Of a stretch of DNA of 64,000 nt, positions 28,525 through 38,071 are shown in pieces. The notes below the pieces were generated by a model that had not been told where the DNA came from, ran no database searches, and worked only from the letters and a program-made list of their open reading frames with translations. The translations under genes and the position numbers were made by a program. The number at the start of each line of letters is the position of its first letter. Within the stretch, counting starts at the first letter, position 1. Origin of the DNA: Bacteroidales bacterium (lineage in GTDB: Bacteria > Bacteroidota > Bacteroidia > Bacteroidales > Lentimicrobiaceae); assembly GCA_016709025.1 (NCBI GenBank), contig JADJEQ010000039.1, forward strand, positions 26,166-90,165. The letters run 5' to 3'.

Positions 28525-30723
28525 TTAAACAAACCTGATTTTCCCGTCCCCCGGACCCGACAATTTCCCTACAATGGCTGCGACCATTCCTTTTGTTGTC
28601 AAATCTTTCAGCAACAATTCTGCTTCATCGGGTGGGAGACTTACGAGCAAACCACCTGAGGTCTGAGCATCACATACAAGGTATATTTCACTATGAGAAA
28701 GGCTGCCAAAATCGGTAAAAGAAGCGGCAAAGTCTGTATTGGCGATCGTACCGCCCGGAATGGCTCCTGCTGCAGCAAGGCTTTGAACGCCTTCAATAAA
28801 CGGAAGGTGATCAAACCATATCTCCGCATCGACACCCGAGGCGGAAACGAGTTCATGTAAATGCCCTGTCAAACCAAATCCCGAGATATCTGTACAGGCG
28901 TTCACTTTCCTTTTAAGCATCATTTCAGCCGCGGTTTTATTCAACATTTGCATAATATGGATGGCAGACTTCAAACTCGCCTCATCGGCAATACCCCGTT
29001 TGGCGGCAGTCGCGATAATTCCGGTCCCCAGTGGTTTGGTCAGTACAAGTACATCACCCTTCTTTGCTCCTGCATTCGAGAGCACCTTACCGGGATGTAC
29101 CAGTCCACTCACCACCATCCCGAATTTCGGCTCACTGTCTTCGATGGAGTGGCCACCCAGGATGGGAATTCCGGCTTCGGCTGCCTTGTCGGAAGCACCT
29201 TTCAGAATGGCTTCCAACACCGATAACGGAAGGCGGTTTACAGGAAATGCAGCGATATTCAATGCAAATATGGGTTTTGCTCCCATGGCATAAATATCTG
29301 ACAATGAGTTGGCAGCCGCAATCGATCCAAAGGTATACGGATCATCCACCACAGGGGTAAAGAAATCAACAGTCTGCACCAAAGCCATTTCATCATTCAG
29401 CCGGTAAACCGCCGCATCGTCGCGTTTATCAGCACCTATCAGGACCCGTGGATCCTTAACAGCAGGCATATTAGCCAATACAATTTCCAGATCAGCGGGC
29501 CTCATTTTGCAAGCACAACCGAGTCCATGTGTAAAATGAGTTAATTTAACTGCTTCGCCATCCTGCAAGTATTCGGCTTTATCTTCGGTCTCCGGGTTCA
29601 AAGATAAGACAGCATTTGCAATAATATCAACAGCCCGGTCGATTTCATCCTCTGTGGTATATCGCCCTGTCGAAAAACGAATGGTGCCCTGCGAAAAGGC
29701 TGGCGGTACTTTCATAGCACCAAGCACCGAAGAATCGCCGGTGGTACCGGTATGACATGCCGCTCCGGCCGATGCAGCAACGCCTTCCATGGCCTGCAGC
29801 AGACTCACTGCATTTAGGTTCTCAAAACCAATACTGAGCGTGTTGGGCAAACTGCGACTCGGATGACCGTTTACACGCAGTTTACCAAGTTTTGCAGTCA
29901 TCCCCTTCAGTAAACGAATTTTCATTTGAGAAAGATGGATCAAATTGTTTTCCAAATTATTACCTGCAATTTCACAAGCCTTTCCCAGACCAACGATTTC
30001 AAGAACATTTTCTGTGCCGGCCCTCAGGTTCTGCTCATGATCGGCACCGTGCATCAGCTTTTCAATTTTCACACCATGGCGGATATAAAGAAACCCAATG
30101 CCTTTGGGACCATACAATTTATGCCCTGCCACCGAAAGCAGATCGACATCCAGTTCTTTAACATCTACCGGAATTTTCCCCAGCGATTGGGCGGCATCCG
30201 TATGCATCAGGGCTCCATGCCGCCTGGCAATGTCGGCAATGGCAGCAATGGGCTGAATGGTCCCGACCTCATTGTTGGCATGCATCACAGAAACCAGGAT
30301 GGTTTCCGGTCGCAGGGCCTTCTTCACATCTTCAGGGTCAATCATTCCATATTTATCCACTTTCACAACAGTGATTTCAAATCCCTGGGTCTCCAGGAAG
30401 CGCGTAACCTCAGTTACTGCAGGGTGTTCAACTGCTGAAATGATAATGTGATTTCCATGTTTACGCATTGCAAAGGCTGCACCCTTAATGGCCATGTTAT
30501 TCGACTCTGTGCCACCGCTGGTGAAAATTACCTCTGGAGGGCGGCAGTTGATGAGCGCGGCAATTCTGGACCGGGCACGTTCTACTGCCATGCGGGTTTT
30601 AATACCAAATGTGTGGCTGCTTGATGGGTTGCCGAAATATTCATCGAGAAAAGGCCGCATTTCTGAAGCGACTTCAGGGTCAATCGGGGTGGTAGCGTTG
30701 TAATCGAGGTAGATCTGGTCCAT
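28525..30723 (-). CDS. Cysteine desulfurase fused to selenide-water dikinase
   Basis: This 732-residue protein joins two enzymes of selenium metabolism. Residues 1 to about 385 are a NifS/IscS-like PLP enzyme: LDYNATTPID start, PLP Lys in SVAGHKLYGPKG, active Cys in GAACHTGTTGDSSV. Residues about 395-732 are SelD: HGLGCACKM with the Cys pair, then RDDAAVY, SLSDIYAMGAKP, GGHSIEDSEPKFG and CDAQTSGGLL. The desulfurase can release selenium from selenocysteine and hand it to SelD, which makes selenophosphate with ATP. The mnmH gene 365 bases upstream in the same direction is the expected user. The order NifS-SelD in one chain suggests direct channelling of selenide. Confidence 0.93.
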   Translation of the reverse strand: MDQIYLDYNATTPIDPEVASEMRPFLDEYFGNPSSSHTFGIKTRMAVERARSRIAALINCRPPEVIFTSGGTESNNMAIKGAAFAMRKHGNHIIISAVEHPAVTEVTRFLETQGFEITVVKVDKYGMIDPEDVKKALRPETILVSVMHANNEVGTIQPIAAIADIARRHGALMHTDAAQSLGKIPVDVKELDVDLLSVAGHKLYGPKGIGFLYIRHGVKIEKLMHGADHEQNLRAGTENVLEIVGLGKACEIAGNNLENNLIHLSQMKIRLLKGMTAKLGKLRVNGHPSRSLPNTLSIGFENLNAVSLLQAMEGVAASAGAACHTGTTGDSSVLGAMKVPPAFSQGTIRFSTGRYTTEDEIDRAVDIIANAVLSLNPETEDKAEYLQDGEAVKLTHFTHGLGCACKMRPADLEIVLANMPAVKDPRVLIGADKRDDAAVYRLNDEMALVQTVDFFTPVVDDPYTFGSIAAANSLSDIYAMGAKPIFALNIAAFPVNRLPLSVLEAILKGASDKAAEAGIPILGGHSIEDSEPKFGMVVSGLVHPGKVLSNAGAKKGDVLVLTKPLGTGIIATAAKRGIADEASLKSAIHIMQMLNKTAAEMMLKRKVNACTDISGFGLTGHLHELVSASGVDAEIWFDHLPFIEGVQSLAAAGAIPGGTIANTDFAASFTDFGSLSHSEIYLVCDAQTSGGLLVSLPPDEAELLLKDLTTKGMVAAIVGKLSGPGDGKIRFV

Positions 30724-30734
30724 GGAAGAGAAGT

Positions 30735-31085
30735 AAGAAGTCTAAAGTAAAAAGTAAAAAAAAATAGTTGGCAATGTGCAGTTGGCAGTTGGCAAAAGAA
30801 AAGTAAAAAGTTTAAAGTAAAAAGTAAAAAGTTGGCAAAGGGCAATAAGCAGTTGGCAAAAGAAAAGTAAAAAGTAAAAAAGATCAGTTGGCAAAAGACA
30901 GTAGGCAAAAGGTTTTAATTAGCTGATTAGCAGATTAGCAGATTATTCAGATTTTACTCCTTATCCAAATACTACACAATCAAAATTCGTCATTCGTAAT
31001 TCGTCATTCGTAATTCTTCATTCATCATTCGTCATTCTTCATTCGTCATTCGTCATTCGTCATTTTTCGTCATTCGTAATTCTTC
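30735..31085. repeat. Repeat-filled spacer between mnmH and the NifS-SelD gene
   Basis: AAAAGTAAAAAGT-type and GCAGTTGGCA-type units (30740-30910) are followed by GATTAGCAGATTAG units (30918-30945) and CATTCGTAATTCGT heptamers (30975-31085) that run into the mnmH stop. No gene is visible. Confidence 0.85.
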
Positions 31086-31087
31086 AT

Positions 31088-32128
31088 TCATAAATCCTTG
31101 ATTCTACCAATGAAATTCATGATCTTATCGGCATTTGCACTTGCATCACCGGTATCCGTTTCAATTTCAAAGATGGTGCGGTTATCGAATTTATGCAAAG
31201 CTTTCCGGTACATTTTGTCGTAATAGCCCAATACGAGGGTGATAGCCGGGGCAAACCTGCCATCAATAATTGCAGAAACTGCCTCCGCAAACCCTTGTCC
31301 GCCAAGCGGCTGAGCGATTTTCATCAAAGCATCGGCCAGCAGGGATTTATCAAAACCGGCATATTCCTTTACAAGCCGGTCAACCCTTGCTTCAAGGGGG
31401 ACATTCAACAAAACCATCGGATGCAGCTTCATCCGTTCAAAGAATGGTCCCGGAATTCCGACGGCCCCGATCGAGCGGCTCTCATCTTCAAGCCAGACAG
31501 GCCTGGAATTATCAAGCTTCGACCATTCATCATACAAATCATTCTCAAACTGCTCATTGGTAGGCTGGGGAAACTGCCCAAGATAACCGAATACAGAGCC
31601 TTTGTTATGTGCCAGTTGCTCAAGATCAATGATCTGTTCTCCATGTTTTCTCAATTCATAAAGAATTTCCGTTTTACCGGAACCAGTCATCCCTCCCAGT
31701 ACAATTATCGGGGACCCATTTCCTGCTTCAGCCCTGATGTAGGTGCGATAAGCCTTATAACCACCTTCAAGCAAATGTACTTTATAGCCGGCAGTACTGA
31801 ACAACCATGCCATCGAAGCACTTCGCATCCCACCCCTCCAGCAATACAAGCTCACCTCCTTTGCTTTACCCCTGCTGATTGCATTCAGTTTTTTAACAAA
31901 ACCCGACATCTTAACACCGACGAAATCCAACCCGACAAGCAAAGCAGCATCCTTGCCGGCCTGCTGGTAGCGGGTTCCGACTTCCGCCCTTTCCTGATCC
32001 GAAAAAAGCGGAATATTGACGGCGCCGGGGATATGGCCCCGCGAGAACTCGAGGGGGGAGCGGACGTCGATTAAAGGCAGTTTGCCCTTTAACTCAATTA
32101 TCTCCGATGCTTTTATTGGCAAAACCAT
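31088..32128 (-). CDS. mnmH: tRNA 2-selenouridine synthase
   Basis: MnmH (SelU) replaces sulfur by selenium at the wobble 2-thiouridine of some tRNAs, using selenophosphate. The 346-residue protein has an N-terminal rhodanese domain with the active-site motif YCWRGGMRS (Cys-Trp-Arg-Gly-Gly), then a P-loop domain with GGMTGSGKTE. It is a normal-length homologue. It reads towards the NifS-SelD fusion gene 365 bases downstream, and the two form a minimal set for selenium-modified tRNA. A putative promoter box lies almost on the start codon. Confidence 0.96.
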   Translation of the reverse strand: MVLPIKASEIIELKGKLPLIDVRSPLEFSRGHIPGAVNIPLFSDQERAEVGTRYQQAGKDAALLVGLDFVGVKMSGFVKKLNAISRGKAKEVSLYCWRGGMRSASMAWLFSTAGYKVHLLEGGYKAYRTYIRAEAGNGSPIIVLGGMTGSGKTEILYELRKHGEQIIDLEQLAHNKGSVFGYLGQFPQPTNEQFENDLYDEWSKLDNSRPVWLEDESRSIGAVGIPGPFFERMKLHPMVLLNVPLEARVDRLVKEYAGFDKSLLADALMKIAQPLGGQGFAEAVSAIIDGRFAPAITLVLGYYDKMYRKALHKFDNRTIFEIETDTGDASANADKIMNFIGRIKDL

Positions 32129-32810
32129 TCAGCAAATTTACCGGAAAAAGAGATGGAATGATGCATTTATCTTAATCAGGCAGGAGCACAAGATCAAATA
32201 ACCTGATTATGCCGTCAGTTGAATGAAAGTGAACATCCTTAGCCATCATTTTACTTTCTTGGCTTTCCCTGATATCAACCTGCCTGATCCTTTATGATGA
32301 ATAGAAATCAGATAAAAAAGCTACACTGAGGAATCAGCAAGTACGGTTAAAATTTATTTTAAAATTCTCCTGTCGGGTTTGGTATTGGTATTATACTTAC
32401 ATAGATTTGTATAGCTATTCAGAAGAATGTGCCGGACCAGAAATATCTGATCCGGACTCAATATTTTCATTTCTTCTGGGAGCCCGGATTCAAAAATAAA
32501 TGAATAAAGAAGGCCGGCACCGGAAAGCGGCATGAGGAACATTTTATAGAAATGATATAATCCGGAAATTTTGTATTTTTAATTGGATTACAACATATTA
32601 GCTTATTTACTACCCTATCTGCCATATACTTTTAAAGACTGTTTGCTACATGAAAATAAATCATGCAAAAACGCATATTTGATTCAGGTAATATAGTAAC
32701 TATCGTTCAATGGTCAATTAAGAAACAACTTTTGTAATAGCTAAAAAGCAGCACTCAGAAGATTTGCTTAAAAACGATTTTCTTTACCATAACATCTAAT
32801 TCATTATTCT
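32129..32810. other. Gene-free boundary between core genes and the accessory island
   Basis: The first bases hold CAAATTTA (32133-32140), a minus-strand TAAATTTG box for mnmH only 5 bases from its ATG. The remaining 660 bases are AT-rich with no coding pattern. None of the 7-8 bp repeat families of the left half appear. This is a plausible left boundary of the island, but no att site, tRNA or integrase was seen. Confidence 0.4.
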
Positions 32811-35417
32811 ATGAGCACAACATTAAAATCAGATCTCAGCCATCAAATCAGGGCATACGAAAAGGTATTCAAATCCTACCAGGAATTTTCTTCCATGTTG
32901 GAAACCTATTTTAAGAATGCCTGCCAGAATGCCGTACCCCAAGCCATCGTCCAGACCAGGACAAAAACCCTTTCAAGTTTTGCGGAAAAGGCAATCCGGA
33001 AAGCCGATACATATCCGGACCCGATCAATCAGTTTGGGGACCTTTGCGGCGCAAGAATCATTGTACATACCCTTGAACAGGTTAGGTGGGTAAACGAATT
33101 TATTGAAAAAAACTTTGAAATTATTGAAAAAGAGGACGTACAGAAAAGACTTGGGAATAACCAGTTCGGGTATTTATCAATGCATTACAACGTTACAATC
33201 AAACCCAATATCAAATACGGTATCTCAAATAAATTATTAAAAACCATTTCCGGAAAAAAGGCCGAAATACAGGTAAAGACCATTCTTCAGCACGCCTGGT
33301 CCGATATACTTCATGACAGGACCTATAAGGGGAAGGCCGAACTGCCGGAAGATATAAAACGCAATGCAGCAATTCTGGCAGCCCTGATGGAAGAAGGGGA
33401 TGAAAAGTTTGAGAGGGTCGTTGAACGGATAGACAACTATTCATTAAATTTCTCGGCCTACATGACCAAAGAGGAGATAAAAAATGAAATTGAAACACTT
33501 TCCCGCTTGCTTGAACTGGAACCGTCAAATGGCAATAAAATATCCACTGCTCTAAAACTTGCAAAACTGACTTCACTTGCTGATCAGGATTATAAAAAAG
33601 TCGAAGAATTGCTTCAACCATATGAGAATACACCATGCCACGAGAGGCCATATCTTATGCTGGAATTGGGTTTGGCTCATTGCAAATTAAACAGGACAAA
33701 TCCGGAATCAAAAGATTACAAAAAAGGGCAGGAATTGTTCAGAAAAGTATTTGAAGAATGCAACGGTAACGGGAATAATCAGGTTATTGATCATCAAAAA
33801 CTAAAATCCTTAAAAGCCCTCGCTCAGGCCAGACTTGCATGGTCTTACGAACCATTCCATCAAAGAAGGAATTTAACATCAGAACATTATTATCAGGCAT
33901 TGAAACTTGAGCCAGCCAATCCATATTATCTTTCTGAATCACTTGGGTATCATCACTCCCTTCAAAACAATTAGCCCGTTCCGGAAGAATTAAATCTCCT
34001 GATCAACGCGGCAATTGACACATCAGCCAGCCATGCACGTGCAGGCATTGAGCTACCTCAGGCCCATTTTATCAGAGGTCGGTTACATTTGCTAATGAAA
34101 AATTTTGAAGTTGCGTATGGATTCTATGCCCGCGGTATTCAACATTTTCTTGATAAAAATCAGTATTCACCCAAAGATACACTTGAGAGGGAAGAATCAT
34201 GGCTTCACCTGCTTGCCTGTCCGGGTGATGATGAAAATATTGACAATATCCGGACCCTGCTTCTCATGGGCAAAGTGGTTAATGGTGATAAAGATGCAGA
34301 AAACGGTTTTCTTGAAATATGCTCAGAAAGAAATATTCCTCAAATAGAGGGCAATGTGCTTATCATTGCGGGTGGGGCATCCCTTATGAACAGGGCTGGC
34401 ATATACTCAGCGGAGCTCATGCTGGAAATTGCGCTTCAGGATTTCGAAGGGACCATTATTTCGGGCGGAACAACCGCAGGGATTCCCGGTATAGTTGGTA
34501 AGGTAGTAACCAAATTAAAGAGGAAAGGGAAAAAGATAAATCTGATAGGCTATATCCCTTCACACCTGCCGGAGGACGCTCCGAAAAATAAAGAATATGA
34601 CAGCATCATCAAATGCAAAGGAAAAGTATTTTCAGCCGACCAATTGCATCAATCCTGGGCCGATCTGTTGAGAAGAAAAATTAAACCTGAATCAGTCAAA
34701 TTACTGGGCATCAATGGCGGGAAAATTAGTGCCATGGAGTACAGACTGGCAACCATGCTGGGAGCACAAACTGGAATTATTATGAAAACCGGACGAGAAG
34801 CCGATGTCCTTTTCTATGATCAGGATTGGAACAGCATCCCTAACCTGATGTTTATTCCCAATGACCCTGCCTCCATCAGCCTGTTTATTTCACAGGAGAA
34901 ATTCCCTTTCGGTAAAACAAAACTTGAAGAGCTCGCCAGGGAAGCCCATCAAACCTATTTTGAAAAAAGAATCCTTGAAAATTCCGATAAATCTTTGAGG
35001 CAATGGAAGAATCTGGATATAAGCCTTAAGGATTCGAATCGCCAGCAGGTTTCATGTGCTGTTTTCAACCTGGGCAAAGCCGGATTTGAAGTTAAGGAAG
35101 TCTGGCAGTTAAAATCCAGAAGCTTTAAATTTTAGACCCTAGAAATTGAATTGCTGGCAGAACTTGAACATGGCAGATGGAATGCCGAACGTTTATTGAA
35201 TGGATGGCGGTACGTACCTGTAAAGAATGTTACAAAAAAAATCAACCCTTCAATTATTCCCTGGGCAGAGTTAACCAACAAAATAAAGCAATATGACCGT
35301 GATGCAATTGTTGCGTTTCCCAGAATCCTTGCCGGTGCCGGGCTTGAAATTTTCAGAATGAAAAATCAAGATGAGATTTTTGATCGAACCAGAAGAATGC
35401 TGGATTCCAGATTTTAG
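32811..35417 (+). CDS. RelA/SpoT synthetase - TPR - SLOG (LSDAT-like) - RyR protein, two in-frame TAG
   Basis: One frame stays open in coding style from 32811 to 35417 except for TAG at 33972-33974 and 35133-35135. The first segment has a RelA/SpoT-type nucleotidyltransferase domain (FGDLCGARII, NNQFGYLSMHY, AEIQVKT and HAWSDILHDRTYKG), so (p)ppGpp-like product synthesis is plausible. TPR-like helices follow and continue across the first TAG. The middle segment is a Rossmann-like SLOG domain (GNVLIIAGGASLMNRAG, ISGGTTAGIPGIVG) of the type that binds nucleotides in TRPM-like LSDAT proteins. The last segment is a RyR domain (ELLAELEHGRWNAERLL then NGWRY). The channel-like gene begins 24 bases later. 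Whether the TAGs are errors, gene splits or readthrough is open. Confidence 0.8.
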
Positions 35418-35441
35418 TTTTCAACTTAATCCGCTTTCAGC

Positions 35442-36436
35442 ATGAAGTTAATAATACGAAAATACTGGAAGCAGATATTGTTCATCAGTGTTTTGCTTTC
35501 TTCCTGGACAGCCTTTCTGTGCACTTCCATGCCTGGGGATGAGGTTCCGGTCAGGTACTTTAAGGCAATGTATTTCGCAGCCAATCTGTTTATTTTCGGC
35601 GCACTTGATATCGGATTTCCTCATTCTGGATCAACCTTCGCGCTGATTGTACTTTGGATCTGCTACTTCATTGCCCCTGCCTTTACCATCAGCTATGCTT
35701 ACATAGTTATTGAGGAGAAGCTCTTAAACAGGCTGCCTTTCCATTTGAAAAATCACAGCGTATTTTTCGGTATGGGAAGAACCGGCATGTTTCTGTTTGA
35801 AAGTCTCAGACGAACGACCCCTCAAGAAAAAACTGTCATAATCGACCGCAATCTCCAGAATCCCAATATTCCGCTTTTTGAAAAGTCCAGATCTGTCTGG
35901 TGGGTCAGAAATGATTTTGAGCAGGAGAAAGTGCTGCTGGAAGCAAAAGTAAACAAGGCAAAACGGGTGTATATTACCACAAACAACGATCTGCAGAATC
36001 TGCTGGCAGCCTTCAGGTGTCTGAATCAGTATCCTCAGATTGAAAAAATCTATTGCCATCTTCAAAACTACACCATGCATCACGATTTCACTGACAGCCT
36101 TAAACCGATCAGGGATTATGAAAAAATCAGGTTCTTCAATGCCTATACAAGTGCAGCAAAGGAAGTTTTAAAACTGATCAGACCACCCGAAGATACCGGT
36201 CCGGACAAAGGAAAAGTATATGTATTCATGGGCTTCGGGCATTTTGGGCATACCTTGTTTGATGAAATGAGCAGAAGCAATTATCTTGATAAAAATGATG
36301 AAGTGATCATTGCAACCCTTAAACCAAAATTCGCGTTCGATATGTCAAAATTTAAGTGGGACAGGGAAATGAACCCTTCCTTTTCTCGATGGAAACAGCT
36401 ATGCATGATGCTTACAATGAACTGATAAAAAATTGA
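35442..36436 (+). CDS. Channel-like membrane protein with TrkA-N domains, C-terminal frameshift
   Basis: The N-terminus has two to three membrane helices (ILFISVLLSSWTAFLCT, AMYFAANLFIFGALDIGF, STFALIVLWICYFIAPAFT). A first TrkA-N/RCK-like NAD-binding domain follows (VFFGMGRTGMFLFESLRR), then a second one (VYVFMGFGHFGHTLFDE). No TVGYGD selectivity filter is visible, so ion choice is unknown. The frame as written ends with RWKQLCMMLTMN, but one extra A at about 36367-36369 restores NEPFLFSMETAMHDAYNELI and a stop at 36434-36436, so the true protein is about 331 residues. Channel-type proteins with RyR and SLOG partners have been described as nucleotide-gated conflict effectors; here the effector role is an inference. 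Confidence 0.8.
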
Positions 36437-36460
36437 GAATAATTCCAACAATTGAAAAAA

Positions 36461-36883
36461 ATGAATGCTGCTGAAAAAGTAACCAGGGTTGCCGTCCGGG
36501 CCATTATTCAGGATGAACAGAAAAGGGTGCTGATAATTAAAAGGAGCAATACCCATTACGGGAATAACCAGTGGTGCCTGCCGGGTGGTAAAGTTGATTT
36601 CGGCGTTTCGGTTACCGCGAACCTGGCGAAAGAGATAGAAGAAGAAACCTCGCTGCAGTGCCTGAAGGCTGAATTTTTGACTTACCTCGACACCTTACCC
36701 TCTCCGGAGTCTGATTTACACTATGTTTCACTTGTTTTTCTGTGTGAAGTTTCAGGAAACATCAAATTAAACGAAGAATCCATGGGCTTTACCTGGATTG
36801 AAAAGGAACAGATAAACGAATTCACCATTGCCTTCGATAACGACAAAGCATTAAAGTGGTTTTGGGATAAAGAGTACAATTAA
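36461..36883 (+). CDS. Nudix hydrolase
   Basis: The start is best placed at the ATG 36461; an upstream TTG adds three residues. The 140-residue protein has a Nudix box GGKVDFGVSVTANLAKEIEEETSL. It departs from the consensus by lacking the first Glu (Val in its place) and by Lys for the Arg of REUXEE, but the catalytic EIEEE core is kept. Nudix enzymes cleave nucleoside diphosphates linked to another moiety, such as ADP-ribose, NADH or NTPs. Between a channel and a TIR gene, a role in making or clearing a nucleotide signal is a fair guess. It is 12 bases upstream of the next gene and likely co-transcribed. Confidence 0.88.
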   Translation: MNAAEKVTRVAVRAIIQDEQKRVLIIKRSNTHYGNNQWCLPGGKVDFGVSVTANLAKEIEEETSLQCLKAEFLTYLDTLPSPESDLHYVSLVFLCEVSGNIKLNEESMGFTWIEKEQINEFTIAFDNDKALKWFWDKEYN

Positions 36884-36895
36884 CAACAGTAAATT

Positions 36896-37942
36896 ATGGA
36901 AAACAGAATCAGGGTTTTTATAAGTTACTCGCATGAGGACAAAAAACTCGTGAGTCAACTTGAGCAAATACTAAGAGAAAATAACCTAAATCCTGTATGG
37001 ACCGACAAGCTGAGTGGTGGCAGCGGATTTGATGATCAGATTAAAATGTTCATCGAAAATGCCCACATTTTTATGCCGGTAATTACAAAGAAATCATCCA
37101 TACGGGGTTGGGTTCACCAGGAAATAGGTTTTGCAATGGCATTGCATATCCCGGTTTTCCCGGTTACAACTGAAGATTTGACCCCAGGGGGAATGCTTCA
37201 GATGATACAAACAACCAAACTTGATATGAATCATCCGGAGCAGGTAAAAGTTAAACTGGGTTCAAAAGTATTTGAGGCGCTGCTTCTGCATGAAAACAAA
37301 AGCCCTTTATGGGAATTGGCTCAATTTGAAGAGGAGCGTGCAGTTAAGATGAAGGAGTATTCTACCAAAGCAAATAAACCTGACTATCTGGGCATGGTTC
37401 GTCAAAAAGGTGGCTTGTCTTCATTTCATATTCCGGATATATACATATGGCAGGAACAATGGGAAAACCGGTATTTCCCCGATAAAAAAAGCCCTTATCA
37501 TAAAAAAGTTCAGAGAGAAGAAAGGCAGGCACTTGAAAGCCATGCAAGCGGTGCCGGGTGCAAACTGATTGTCAACACTTCTTATGTCATATCTGAAGAA
37601 AGGAGTAAAACCTCTATAATCTCCAGAATCAATGCCCTTATCGGTTTTCTTGAAAGTGGGTCTGGCAATAAGGCGATTATCGCATTTCAGGGGAAATCAT
37701 CCATTCATGAATCTGTTACCATTGTTGGCGATCTGTTTCTTGCAGAATCAACAACTTTCAAAAACCAGGAGGGTTTTACAAATACCTTTTTCACCCGGAA
37801 TGCATCTGAAATTTCAAGGCGCATCAAGGATTTTGATGATGAAATGAACGATTTGCTTAAAGAAAAAGGATGGACCCCGGTAAATTCAAGAGGAAAAGCC
37901 ATTGAAGAATTAAAGCAAATGCTGAATAAATTCAAGTCCTGA
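36896..37942 (+). CDS. TIR domain protein with unknown C-terminal domain
   Basis: The N-terminal TIR domain (about residues 1-150) begins RVFISYSHEDKKLVSQLEQ and has the loop and helix ENAHIFMPVIT and the Glu in GWVHQEIGFAMA, the position of the catalytic Glu in NAD-cleaving TIR domains. The C-terminal 200 residues are charged and not recognised; they include a segment around SGAGCKLIVNTSYVISEER. The protein probably senses a partner or ligand with this half. Two further TIR genes follow downstream. Confidence 0.85.
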   Translation: MENRIRVFISYSHEDKKLVSQLEQILRENNLNPVWTDKLSGGSGFDDQIKMFIENAHIFMPVITKKSSIRGWVHQEIGFAMALHIPVFPVTTEDLTPGGMLQMIQTTKLDMNHPEQVKVKLGSKVFEALLLHENKSPLWELAQFEEERAVKMKEYSTKANKPDYLGMVRQKGGLSSFHIPDIYIWQEQWENRYFPDKKSPYHKKVQREERQALESHASGAGCKLIVNTSYVISEERSKTSIISRINALIGFLESGSGNKAIIAFQGKSSIHESVTIVGDLFLAESTTFKNQEGFTNTFFTRNASEISRRIKDFDDEMNDLLKEKGWTPVNSRGKAIEELKQMLNKFKS

Positions 37943-38071
37943 ATATTGCAATACCAAATAAATAAAAACCGGGTATTCGTGAGCACTGCTATCTTGAAAT
38001 TTGAAAAGCACTTCCCCATCTGAGATAGAATTACGATTTCCTTCGAATTATCAATCTAAAGTGAGATTTTC

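Noticed and set aside
22354..35135. Genome-wide TAG reassignment to an amino acid
   Set aside because: TAG also ends several ordinary genes here, for example the phosphohexomutase at 16904-16906, and core genes contain no internal TAG apart from the one lipoprotein.
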